Part shown: positions 16,923 through 24,697 of the stretch, piece after piece
Position numbering within the stretch: the stretch's first letter is position 1
Layout: each line of letters opens with the position of its first letter
Assembly (NCBI GenBank): GCA_027484605.1
Contig: JAIXSR010000109.1
Span: forward strand, 1-36,553
DNA: 36,553 nt
Source of the DNA: Hyphomicrobiales bacterium
GTDB lineage: Bacteria > Pseudomonadota > Alphaproteobacteria > Rhizobiales > Beijerinckiaceae
Direction: 5' to 3'
Program-made: the position numbers and the translations under genes
Notes under the pieces: model-generated
Databases searched by the model: none
What the model was told of the DNA's origin: nothing
What the model saw: the letters and a program-made list of their open reading frames with translations, nothing else

Positions 16923-17924
16923 TCAGTTCGAGACCTTCACATCCGCCGCCTTCACCACCTGGCCCCAGCGCTCGATCTCGCTGCGGATGAACTTGGCGAA
17001 GGTGTCGCCGGTGATGTTCGGGATATCCGAGCCGTTCCGCGCCCAGGTGGTCTTGATCGGCTCAGCCTGGAAAGCCTTGAGGATTTCCGACTTCATCCGC
17101 TCGACAATATCCGGCGGCGTACCCTTGATCGCCCAGACGGCATACCAGGTCGAGACATTGTAGCCCTTCACGCCGGCCTCTTCCGCCGTCGGAACATTCG
17201 GCAGCGCATCGGAGCGCTTCGGCGCGGCCAGTGCCAGGCCGACGAGGTTGCCGCCCTGGATCTGCGGCGCCGAGGTGCCCAGCCCGTCGAACATCACATG
17301 GACTTGGCCGGCGACCAGGTCCTGCATGGCCGGTCCGGCACCGCGATACGGCACATGGACGAGATTCACGCCCGCAACGTTCTTGAACAATTCGCCGGCG
17401 AGATGGTGCGTGGTGCCGTTGCCGGCCGAGGCGAAGTTGATCTTGCCGGGATTGGCCTTGGCGTAATCGATGAAGTCCTTCAGCGTCTTCACGTTCGGCA
17501 GCGCCTTGGGCGAGATCGAGACGATCTGCGGCGGCATGGCGATCACGGCGATCGGCACGAAATCCTTCTCGAGATCATAGGTGAGGTTGGGATAGATGGC
17601 CGGAGCGATGGTATGGTGCGCCGCGCCGACGAAGAAGGTGTAGCCATCCGGCGTCATCTTTGCCGCAGAGGCCGCACCGACCGTCCCGCCGGCGCCGCCG
17701 CGATTCTCGATAATGACGCGCTGGTTGAGCTGGGTATCCAGCTGCTGGGCCAGCGGGCGGGCAAAGGCGTCCGTGCCGCCGCCGGCCGGGAACGGGTTGA
17801 CCAGCGTGATCGGGCGGTTCGGCCAGCCCTGCTGGGCGGAGGCGATCCCGGCCATGCCGAGCAGCCCGGCAGCGGCGAGCGTCGTGGTCAGCAGTCGGCG
17901 TGTCAATCCATGTGGTTTCAGCAT
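16923..17924 (-). CDS. Orphan tripartite tricarboxylate transporter binding protein (TctC/Bug family)
   Basis: A 333-residue periplasmic binding protein. The signal peptide (TRRLLTTTLAAAGLLGMAGIASA) is followed by the Bug/TctC hallmarks WPNRPITLVNPFPAGGGTD, NRGGAGGTVGA and HLAGELFK, with the pocket stretch VPYRGAGPAMQDLVAGQV. The ATG at 17924 has a near-perfect ribosome site (CGGAGGAAACG). The frame extends upstream to 17981 but without family similarity. No tctA or tctB lies beside it, so it must share a membrane partner encoded elsewhere (for instance at 32283-34293) or act as a sensor. Upstream is copy 2 of the AT-rich motif, and a small hairpin (17940-17955) sits in the leader. Confidence 0.9.
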   Translation of the reverse strand: MLKPHGLTRRLLTTTLAAAGLLGMAGIASAQQGWPNRPITLVNPFPAGGGTDAFARPLAQQLDTQLNQRVIIENRGGAGGTVGAASAAKMTPDGYTFFVGAAHHTIAPAIYPNLTYDLEKDFVPIAVIAMPPQIVSISPKALPNVKTLKDFIDYAKANPGKINFASAGNGTTHHLAGELFKNVAGVNLVHVPYRGAGPAMQDLVAGQVHVMFDGLGTSAPQIQGGNLVGLALAAPKRSDALPNVPTAEEAGVKGYNVSTWYAVWAIKGTPPDIVERMKSEILKAFQAEPIKTTWARNGSDIPNITGDTFAKFIRSEIERWGQVVKAADVKVSN

Positions 17925-17969
17925 CGTTTCCTCCGTTTTGGCCGTTTTTCCGGCCTGTCTTGGGTTCAG

Positions 17970-17992
17970 TTTATAATTCAAAATTCAAATTG
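17970..17992. promoter_or_regulatory. AT-rich operator-like motif, copy 2 (upstream of orphan tctC)
   Basis: The plus strand reads TTTATAAT-T-CAAAAT-T-CAAA, matching copy 1 at 13220-13244 in 18 of 20 positions, the two differences both being A/T swaps. It lies 46 bases upstream of the orphan tctC ATG, between tctC and the stop of matR. The match in a GC-rich background suggests that one regulator binds both sites. Confidence 0.65.
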
Positions 17993-18006
17993 CAATGTCC
18001 GGGCCT

Positions 18007-18675
18007 TCACGCGGCACCCATCAGCTTGAGGCTGGCGATCAGATCGCTGAACCGCTCGCCTTGCACCTGGACATGCGGCCGCATGATCCCGGCGGCTTCC
18101 TCGCCCTCGCCGGCCATCAGCGCCGCCAGGATCCGCTCATGCTCCGAGAAGGAATTCTGGACGCGGTTCCGGACCCGGAGCTGCAGCCGACGGTAGGGTT
18201 GGAGGCGCCGTTGCAACTGCCGGGCCTGCTCCGCCAGGAAGTCATTGCCCGAAGCGGCATAGATGGCCTTATGGAAGCCCTCATTGGCGCGGTAATAGGC
18301 GTCGTGATCCTGCCGGACAGCCTCGCAGGCGCGATGGGCCTTTTCGAGCGCGACGGCGTCTGCCGGGCCGAGCCGGCGGGCTGCCAGCCGGCAGCACATG
18401 GCTTCGAGTTCCGCCATGACCTCGAACATCTCGTAGAGGCGTTCGGGTGTCAGGCTGGCGACGACAGCACCGCGGCGCGGGCGGATCTCGACCATGCCGG
18501 CCATGGCCAGTTGCTGGAGAGCCTCGCGGATCGGGGTTCGCGAGACATGGAACCGGTTGGCCAGCGAAACCTCGTCGAGGCGCTCGCCGGGCATGAGATG
18601 GCCGGCCGCGATGTCGTTCTCGATCTCCTGACGGAGGCGCTGGGCGGTGCTGAGGGCGCTTGCATCATCACTCAT
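18007..18675 (-). CDS. matR: GntR/FCD regulator of malonate genes (MatR-like)
   Basis: About 222 residues with a GntR helix-turn-helix (LRQEIENDIAAGHLMPGERLDE; FHVSRTPIREALQQL) and an FCD effector domain (ERLYEMFEVMAELEAMCCRL; His-containing YRANEGFHKAIY and SEHERILAALMAGE). It is divergent from matA, and a perfect TTCTTGTA-TACAAGAA palindrome lies at its 5' end, close to the published Rhizobium MatR site TCTTGTA-TACACGA. Starts at 18675, 18678 or 18711 are possible. I favour 18675 because a TTGCAT-N18-TATACA promoter would begin transcription there, giving a leaderless message; no ribosome site is seen. Its stop is 83 bases before the orphan tctC on the same strand. Confidence 0.82.
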   Translation of the reverse strand: MSDDASALSTAQRLRQEIENDIAAGHLMPGERLDEVSLANRFHVSRTPIREALQQLAMAGMVEIRPRRGAVVASLTPERLYEMFEVMAELEAMCCRLAARRLGPADAVALEKAHRACEAVRQDHDAYYRANEGFHKAIYAASGNDFLAEQARQLQRRLQPYRRLQLRVRNRVQNSFSEHERILAALMAGEGEEAAGIMRPHVQVQGERFSDLIASLKLMGAA

Positions 18676-18711
18676 CATTCTTGTATACAAGAAAGTGTCG
18701 AACGCATGCAA
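18660..18711. promoter_or_regulatory. Symmetric divergent matR/matA promoters around a perfect palindrome
   Basis: The 16-base palindrome TTCTTGTATACAAGAA occupies 18678-18693. On the plus strand TTGCAT (18660-18665), 18 bases, TATACA (18684-18689) points to matA. On the minus strand TTGCAT (18711-18706), 18 bases, TATACA (18687-18682) points to matR. Both -10 elements lie inside the palindrome and both -35 elements are the same distance from its centre. A repressor bound to the palindrome would close both promoters at once. Promoter assignment is by eye; the palindrome itself is exact. Confidence 0.72.
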
Positions 18712-18742
18712 GCTGCATGATCACACGGAGGATGTTTCCGGA

Positions 18743-20116
18743 ATGAATATCGGCTTCCTGCAGGATCTCCTCTCGTCGGTCGCGGAACAGGGGCGCCATC
18801 TGGCCGACCGGCTCGGCCTTGGCTCCGCCGCCATACGCCCGGATCCCGGCGCCCTGCCCGCGCTGATCCAGGCCCTGCTCTCCACGCGCGGCGAAGCCTC
18901 GGGCGTCGGCCTCGCCCGCGAGATCATGGGCCGGTACCGCGAACTTCCCACTGTGGACCGGCTCGCGCTTCTGCAGCTTCTGGCCAAAGACTTTGCCGAC
19001 GACCCGGAGATGATCCGCAAGGCTTTCGCCGCCTATGATGCCGATCCCAACCCGCAGACGCATCATGCCCTCCTGCAGGTGGTCGAACCGCCCCGGCAGG
19101 AGGTGCTGCGCCGGCTCAACCTCGCCCCGGGCAATACCCATGCGCTGGTGCTGATGCGCGAGGACCTGCTCGATGCCGTCGGTTCAATGCCGGAACTCGC
19201 CGCCCTGGACAGGGATTTCGTGCATCTCTTCTCGTCATGGTTCAACCGGGGGTTCCTCGTGCTGCGCCGCATCGACTGGTCGAGCCCTGCCCATATCCTC
19301 GAGAAGATCATCCGGTACGAGGCCGTCCATGCGATCGAGAGCTGGGACGACCTGCGCCGGCGCATCGAGCCGGCCGACCGGCGCTGCTTCGCCTTCTTCC
19401 ATCCCGCCCTGGTGGACGAGCCGCTCATTTTCGTCGAGGTGGCGCTGACGCGGGACAAGCCGGCGGCGATCGACCCCATCCTCGCCGAAGGCCGCGCGCC
19501 GCTGCCGCCGGGCGAGGCGCAGGCCGCCGTGTTCTACTCGATCTCCAACTGCCAGAAGGGACTTGCCGGGATTTCCTTCGGGAATTTCCTGATCAAGCAA
19601 GTGGTTGACGAGCTGCGCCGGGAATTGCCACAGCTCGATACCTTCGTCACGCTCTCGCCGGTGCCGGGGTTCCGGCGCTGGCTGGAGGACCAGCAAGCCG
19701 GCGAGACATCCCTGATCTCCGAGGAGGAAAGGCTGGCGCTGGCCGGCCTTCCGGAAGTGCCGCCCGAGGCCGGCGCGGCCGAACCGCTCCCCCCCTGTTT
19801 CGAATCCGTCCTGGCGCGTTATTTCGTCGAGGCCCGAACGAGCCGCGGCCGGATCGTCGACCCGGTTGCCCGGTTCCATCTCGGCAACGGCGCGCGGCTC
19901 GACCGTCTCAACCTGCTGGCCGATCGATCCGCCAAGGGCTGGCGCGAGAGTTACGGTGCCATGGTGAACTATCTCTACGACCTCTCCGCCATCGAGGAAA
20001 ACCACGAGCGCTTTGCCACGCATCACGAGGTGGTCGCGGCGCCTTCAGTCGTGAAGGCGGCCAGGAGTATACAATCCAGCCGCGATGTGGCAGTCGCACG
20101 CAGCGCCAAACGATAA
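18743..20116 (+). CDS. matA: Malonyl-CoA decarboxylase
   Basis: A 457-residue protein of the malonyl-CoA decarboxylase family. It has the N-terminal helical domain (to about residue 120) and the acetyltransferase-like catalytic domain with FFHPALVDEPLIFVEVAL, SISNCQKGLAGISFGN, TLSPVPGFRRWL (Ser305) and VARFHLGNGARLDRLN (His379); the Ser and His correspond to the catalytic pair known for the family. It converts malonyl-CoA to acetyl-CoA and CO2. The ATG at 18743 follows GGAGGA; the longer open frame upstream crosses the promoter. There is no mitochondrial-type leader. A TATACAA half-site of the MatR type occurs near its 3' end (about 20067-20073). matB follows after 55 bases. Confidence 0.95.
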   Translation: MNIGFLQDLLSSVAEQGRHLADRLGLGSAAIRPDPGALPALIQALLSTRGEASGVGLAREIMGRYRELPTVDRLALLQLLAKDFADDPEMIRKAFAAYDADPNPQTHHALLQVVEPPRQEVLRRLNLAPGNTHALVLMREDLLDAVGSMPELAALDRDFVHLFSSWFNRGFLVLRRIDWSSPAHILEKIIRYEAVHAIESWDDLRRRIEPADRRCFAFFHPALVDEPLIFVEVALTRDKPAAIDPILAEGRAPLPPGEAQAAVFYSISNCQKGLAGISFGNFLIKQVVDELRRELPQLDTFVTLSPVPGFRRWLEDQQAGETSLISEEERLALAGLPEVPPEAGAAEPLPPCFESVLARYFVEARTSRGRIVDPVARFHLGNGARLDRLNLLADRSAKGWRESYGAMVNYLYDLSAIEENHERFATHHEVVAAPSVVKAARSIQSSRDVAVARSAKR

Positions 20117-20171
20117 TCGGCCAACGGCCTCCCTGAATGCCCGAACGCCACAGAAGACAACGAGTTTGCCC

Positions 20172-21686
20172 ATGACCAATCATCTCTTCTCGCAGATCCG
20201 GACGCGCATGCCGGAAGCCGGCAAGGCCTTCGCCACCCTCGCGGACGGGCGGATCCGGACCTTTGGCGACGTGCTCGCGGACTCGGCGAGGCTTGCGAAT
20301 GCCCTCGTGACGCTTGGCGTCCGGCCGGGTGATCGCGTCGCCGTGCAGGTCGACAAGAGCATCGAGGCGCTGATGGTCTATCTCGCCGCGATCCGCGCCG
20401 GCGCGATCTTCCTGCCGCTCAACAATGCCTATACCCCGGCGGAGATCGAGTATTTCCTCGGCGATGCCAAGCCGCGCGTCTTTGTCTGCGCTCCGCAGCA
20501 GGCCGAGGCCCTTGCAGCGGTGGCCAAGGCGGCTGGAGCGGCGCTCGAGACGCTGGGCACGAAGGGCGATGGCAGCCTTGCCGACAAGGCCCGGATTGCC
20601 GGCGCCACCTTCGAGGATGTGGCGCGTGGGCCGGATGATCTGGGCGCGATCCTCTACACCTCCGGCACGACGGGCCGGTCGAAGGGCGCGATGCTCAGCC
20701 ACGAGAACCTTGCCTCGAATGCCCGGGTGCTGGTGGAAACCTGGCGGTTCACGGCGAAGGACGTGCTGCTCCATGCCTTGCCGATCTTCCATACGCATGG
20801 CCTGTTCGTGGCAACGAACGTGGTGCTCTTCTCCGGCGCCTCGATGATCTTCCTGTCGAAATTCGATGCCGACGAGGTGTTTCGCCAGCTTCCGAAGGCG
20901 ACGACCATGATGGGCGTGCCGACCTTCTATGTGCGCCTGCTGGACGATGCGCGGCTGACGCGGGATACCACGGCGCATATGCGGCTCTTCATCTCTGGTT
21001 CGGCGCCGCTTTTGGCCGAGACGCATCGCGATTTCGAGGCGCGGACCGGGCAGGCCATCCTCGAGCGCTACGGGATGACCGAGACCAACATGAACACCTC
21101 CAACCCCTATGACGCTGACCGCCGCGCCGGGACGGTCGGCTTCCCCCTGGCGGGGACGGAAATCAGGATCACGCAGCCGGAAACGGGCGCGTTGCTCGGG
21201 GCGGACGAGATCGGCATGATCGAGGTTCGCGGGCCCAATGTCTTCAAGGGCTACTGGCAGAATCCGGAGAAGACCAAGGCCGAATTCCGCGATGACGGCT
21301 TCTTCATCACCGGCGATCTCGGCAAGGTCGACGGGCGCGGCTATGTCCATATTGTCGGGCGCGGCAAGGACCTCATCATCACCGGTGGATACAATGTCTA
21401 TCCGAAGGAAATCGAGGGCGAGATCGATGGCATGCCCGGCGTCAACGAGAGCGCGGTGATCGGCGTTCCGCACAAGGATTTCGGCGAGGGCGTGACGGCG
21501 GTCGTGGTGCCGAGCAAGGGCGCAACCCTGGATGCGCAGGCGATCATGAAGGCGCTGGAAGCGCGCCTCGCGAAGTTCAAGCTGCCCAAGCGCGTCATCG
21601 TTGTCGACGAATTGCCGCGCAACACGATGGGCAAGGTGCAGAAGAATATCCTTCGGGAGACATACAAGGACATTTACACGCGCTGA
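20172..21686 (+). CDS. matB: Malonyl-CoA synthetase (malonate-CoA ligase)
   Basis: A 504-residue AMP-forming acyl-CoA synthetase. It shows the P-loop ILYTSGTTGRSKGAMLSH (160-177), PIFHTHGLFVATN, the adenine motif ERYGMTETNMNT, the hinge ITGDLGKVDGRGYVHIVGRGKD and the C-terminal catalytic lysine in NTMGKVQKN (Lys488). The substrate stretch RYGMTETNMNTSNPYDADRR is typical of MatB. With ATP and CoA it makes malonyl-CoA from malonate, which MatA then decarboxylates. The chosen ATG (MTNHLFSQIR) matches the family start; the frame is open 29 residues further upstream. The binding-protein gene starts 68 bases after the stop. Confidence 0.95.
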   Translation: MTNHLFSQIRTRMPEAGKAFATLADGRIRTFGDVLADSARLANALVTLGVRPGDRVAVQVDKSIEALMVYLAAIRAGAIFLPLNNAYTPAEIEYFLGDAKPRVFVCAPQQAEALAAVAKAAGAALETLGTKGDGSLADKARIAGATFEDVARGPDDLGAILYTSGTTGRSKGAMLSHENLASNARVLVETWRFTAKDVLLHALPIFHTHGLFVATNVVLFSGASMIFLSKFDADEVFRQLPKATTMMGVPTFYVRLLDDARLTRDTTAHMRLFISGSAPLLAETHRDFEARTGQAILERYGMTETNMNTSNPYDADRRAGTVGFPLAGTEIRITQPETGALLGADEIGMIEVRGPNVFKGYWQNPEKTKAEFRDDGFFITGDLGKVDGRGYVHIVGRGKDLIITGGYNVYPKEIEGEIDGMPGVNESAVIGVPHKDFGEGVTAVVVPSKGATLDAQAIMKALEARLAKFKLPKRVIVVDELPRNTMGKVQKNILRETYKDIYTR

Positions 21687-21754
21687 TGGCTGCGGCGCGA
21701 TTGACGAATGCCGCCAGCGCCCAACCTGCTGCACAGGACAACCGGGAGATGACC

Positions 21755-22510
21755 ATGTCGATCCAGCGCCTTTCCTTCGTGATGGCCGGCCTGCTGGCCG
21801 CCGCCCCCGCCCTTGCCGCCGAGATCCTGATCTTCTCGACCGGTGCGAGCAAGGCGATCATCGAGCAGCTCTCGGCTTCGTTCGAGAAGAAGACGGGCCA
21901 CAAGGTCATCATCACGTCCGATACGGCCGGCGGCGTGGCGCGCCGCGTCGAGGCCGGCGACCCCTTCGAGGTTGCGGTGGCCACCGGCAGCGTGGTCAAC
22001 GCGCTGATCGAGAAGGGCAAGCTTGCCCCGGGCAGCCGGATCGACATTGCCTCCACCTCGATCGGAATCGGGGTCAAGGAAGGCGCGCCGAAGCCGGATA
22101 TCTCGACCGTCGATGCCATCAAGAAGCTGTTGATCGAGGCGAAGACCATTTCCTATGTCGATCCCGCTTCGGGCGGCACGAGCGGTATCTATTTTGCCAA
22201 GCTGATCGACCAATGGGGCCTGACCGAGCAGCTCAAGCCGAAACTGCGCCTGCAGGCCGGCGGCTACGTGGCCGAACGCGTCGCGAAGGGCGAGTCCGAG
22301 GTGGTTTTCCACCAGATCAGCGAGATCATCCCGGTCAAGGGCGTCACGCTGCTCGGCGGCCTGCCGCCGGAAATCCAGCTGGTCACGACCTATTCCGGCG
22401 GGTTGGCTCCGAATGCCTCCGATATTGCCAAGGCGCTTCATGTCCATTTCATCGGGCCGGATGCCGAGGCGATCATCAAGGGCGCCGGCATGGTCCAGCC
22501 GAAGCGCTAG
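21755..22510 (+). CDS. Orphan ModA-like periplasmic substrate-binding protein
   Basis: A 251-residue protein with a clear Sec signal peptide (SIQRLSFVMAGLLAAAPALA, cut before AEIL). The mature sequence resembles the molybdate-binding ModA fold: LIFSTGASKAIIEQLSASFEKK, TAGGVARRVEAGDPFEVAV, YVDPASGGTSGIYFAKLI and a C-terminal PKR. No modB or modC permease or ATPase lies nearby. It sits in the mat operon between matB and an exported hydrolase, so it may bind a small organic anion rather than molybdate; this is inference. GGGAG lies six bases before the ATG at 21755; an ATG at 21749 overlaps that ribosome site. Confidence 0.82.
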   Translation: MSIQRLSFVMAGLLAAAPALAAEILIFSTGASKAIIEQLSASFEKKTGHKVIITSDTAGGVARRVEAGDPFEVAVATGSVVNALIEKGKLAPGSRIDIASTSIGIGVKEGAPKPDISTVDAIKKLLIEAKTISYVDPASGGTSGIYFAKLIDQWGLTEQLKPKLRLQAGGYVAERVAKGESEVVFHQISEIIPVKGVTLLGGLPPEIQLVTTYSGGLAPNASDIAKALHVHFIGPDAEAIIKGAGMVQPKR

Positions 22511-22518
22511 CCCGCGAG

Positions 22519-23418
22519 ATGGCCGAAGCCCCGTTCCCCATGTCCGCCGCCCTGCCCCGCCGCCTGTCGCGCCTGATTGGCGCGATGGTTCTTGCCGGGC
22601 TGGCGGGCGTGGCCAGCCATGCGCAGGGCGAGCGGCCCATCCCGATTTTCGACGCGCATCTGCACTATAACTGGGAGCCGACGCCCTATTTCACGCTGGA
22701 GCAGGTGCATGCCCTGTTCCGGCAGCATGGCGTGACCGGCATTCTCGCCACCAGCCGGCCGAATGACGGCACCCATGCGCTGGTCGGAAGCCCGCGCGAT
22801 GACCTCTGGGTCGTGCCCTTCATCCGCCCCTATCGCGTCCGGCCGGATGTGCAGAGCTGGTTCTCGAACCCCGTGATCTTCGAGCTGATCGAAGCCGAGT
22901 TCCGGCGCGGCTACTATATCGGGATCGGCGAGTTCCATCTCAGCGGCCGCGCCGCCGCGACGGAGGTTGTCCGCAAGACCGTGAATTTTGCGGTCGAGCA
23001 CGATCTCTTCCTCCATGCCCATGCGGATGAGGAGGCGGTCGAGCATCTCTACCGGCACAACCCGAAGGCCAGGGTGATCTGGGCGCATACCGGCTTCGGC
23101 CTTGCCCCCGACCGCGTGGAGGCTTTGCTGAAAAAGCATCCCGATCTCTGGGGCGAATTGTCCTATCGCTCCGGCATTACCGGCATGGACGGCCAATTGA
23201 CGCCGGAATGGCGCGATCTCTTCACGCGCTATCCGGAGCGGTTCCTGATCGGTTCCGATACCTGGATCAACGAGCGCTGGGCCAGCTATGGCGAGATCAT
23301 GGCCCAGTATCGTGGCTGGCTCCGGCAATTGCCACCTGCCATTGCCGCCCAGATCGCGCATGGCAATGCCCGCGCCCTGTTCGAGGCGCGGATGCAGAAG
23401 CGCCCGACACGCGGTTAG
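22519..23418 (+). CDS. Exported amidohydrolase-family (PF04909-like) TIM-barrel hydrolase
   Basis: A 299-residue protein. After a basic n-region (RRLSR) comes a hydrophobic segment (LIGAMVLAGLAGVASHA) typical of a signal peptide, cut near residue 36. The hydrolase starts with the metal-binding FDAHLHYNW (His47, His49), and later LHAHADEE (His166, His168), WAHTGFG (His190) and LIGSDTW (Asp247), the pattern of amidohydrolase-2 enzymes (hydrolases, lactonases or decarboxylases). It starts eight bases after the ModA-like gene, or at an alternative ATG at 22540. Substrate unknown. Placement in the mat operon suggests a compound that yields malonate. The stop overlaps that of the convergent TRAP gene. 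Confidence 0.78.
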   Translation: MAEAPFPMSAALPRRLSRLIGAMVLAGLAGVASHAQGERPIPIFDAHLHYNWEPTPYFTLEQVHALFRQHGVTGILATSRPNDGTHALVGSPRDDLWVVPFIRPYRVRPDVQSWFSNPVIFELIEAEFRRGYYIGIGEFHLSGRAAATEVVRKTVNFAVEHDLFLHAHADEEAVEHLYRHNPKARVIWAHTGFGLAPDRVEALLKKHPDLWGELSYRSGITGMDGQLTPEWRDLFTRYPERFLIGSDTWINERWASYGEIMAQYRGWLRQLPPAIAAQIAHGNARALFEARMQKRPTRG

Positions 23419-24695
23419 CGGAACACGCTCGGCAGCCAGAGCGAGATCTGCGGAATGTAGGTCACGAGCAGGAGCACCGCGAAGCTGGCGCCGTAGAAGG
23501 GCCAGATCGTGCGCATGGATTCCGAGATCGACACCTTGCCAATGGCGCAGGCGACGAACTGGACCGTGCCGACGGGCGGCGTGTTGAGCCCGATCCCGGC
23601 ATTGAGGATCAGCACCACGCCGAAATGGACGGGATCCATCCCGATCGCCTTGACCACCGGCAGGAAGATCGGCGTGCAGATGATGATCATCGGCGCCATG
23701 TCCATGAAGGTCCCGAGGACGAGCAGGATCACGTTGATGATCAGCAGGATGACGATCGGATTGTCCGAAATCGACTGCATCAGTTCGATCGTGGCCTTGG
23801 GCACCTGCAGGAAGGCCATCAGCCAGCCGAAGGATGCCGATGTCCCGATGACGAGCAGGACCATGGCCGTCGTGCGCACGGCGCCGAGGGTTGCTGCCAG
23901 GAAGCCCCGGAAATCCAGCGAGCGATAGACCAGCAAGGTGACCAGCAGGGCGTAGATGACGGCCACGCACGAGCTTTCGGTGGCCGTGAACACACCGGAA
24001 CGCACGCCGCCGAAGATGATGAAGATCAGCAGGATGCCCGGGAAGGCCGCCACGAGGTAGCGCAGGACTTTCCACCAGCCCGGGAACGGATCGGCCGGGT
24101 AGCCACGACGGACCGCCACGGCCCAGGCCGCGACCATCAGCGCGCCGCAGAGCATCAAGCCCGGCACGATGCCGGCGGTGAACAGGTCGGCGATCGAGAT
24201 CGTGCCGCCAGCCGCCAGCGAATAGATGATCATGTTGTGCGAGGGCGGGATCAGCAGCGCGATGATCGCGGCATTGGCCGTGACATTGACCGCGTAATCC
24301 GCCGCGTAGCCCCGCTTGACCATCTGCGGGATCATGATGCCGCCGACCGCCGAGGCATCGGCAACGGCCGAGCCCGAAATGCCGCCGAACAGGGTGCAGG
24401 TGACGACATTGACCTGCCCGAGCCCGCCCCGGAGATGGCCGACGAGACCCGAGGCGAACTGGATCAGGCGGTCAGCGATACCGCCGCGGATCATCAGGTC
24501 GCCGGAGAAGATGAAGAACGGGATGGCCAGCATGGCGAAGGCATTCATGCCGGTCGACATCTGCTGGAACACGACGATGGGCGGAATGCCCATGTAGAGC
24601 ACGGTGGCCAGGGAGGAGAGGCCCAGGCAGAAGGCCACGGGCACGCCCATCAGCAGGAGGGTCGCGAAGGAACCGAACAGAATGGCGATATCCAT
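23415..24695 (-). CDS. TRAP transporter large permease (DctM family)
   Basis: A 426-residue integral membrane protein with about 12 hydrophobic helices and DctM hallmarks: MGVPVAFCLGLSSL, AIPFFIFSGDLM, NVVTCTLFGGISGSAVADASAVGGIMIPQM (split between residues 98 and 127), PPSHNMIIYS and the C-terminal GIGLNTPPVGTVQFV. It is the Na+-coupled transport subunit, working with the small permease and the binding protein encoded upstream. It starts three bases after the small-permease stop. Its own stop overlaps that of the convergent amidohydrolase gene by four bases. Confidence 0.95.
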   Translation of the reverse strand: MDIAILFGSFATLLLMGVPVAFCLGLSSLATVLYMGIPPIVVFQQMSTGMNAFAMLAIPFFIFSGDLMIRGGIADRLIQFASGLVGHLRGGLGQVNVVTCTLFGGISGSAVADASAVGGIMIPQMVKRGYAADYAVNVTANAAIIALLIPPSHNMIIYSLAAGGTISIADLFTAGIVPGLMLCGALMVAAWAVAVRRGYPADPFPGWWKVLRYLVAAFPGILLIFIIFGGVRSGVFTATESSCVAVIYALLVTLLVYRSLDFRGFLAATLGAVRTTAMVLLVIGTSASFGWLMAFLQVPKATIELMQSISDNPIVILLIINVILLVLGTFMDMAPMIIICTPIFLPVVKAIGMDPVHFGVVLILNAGIGLNTPPVGTVQFVACAIGKVSISESMRTIWPFYGASFAVLLLVTYIPQISLWLPSVFR

Positions 24696-24697
24696 GA

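Noticed and set aside
18678-18693. The TTCTTGTATACAAGAA palindrome as an attachment site or insertion-sequence end.
   Set aside because: There is no integrase, transposase or second copy; position and sequence fit a GntR/MatR operator.
21755-22510. A true molybdate uptake gene (modA).
   Set aside because: No modB, modC or modE lies nearby and the gene is embedded in a malonate operon, so the name modA is not supported.
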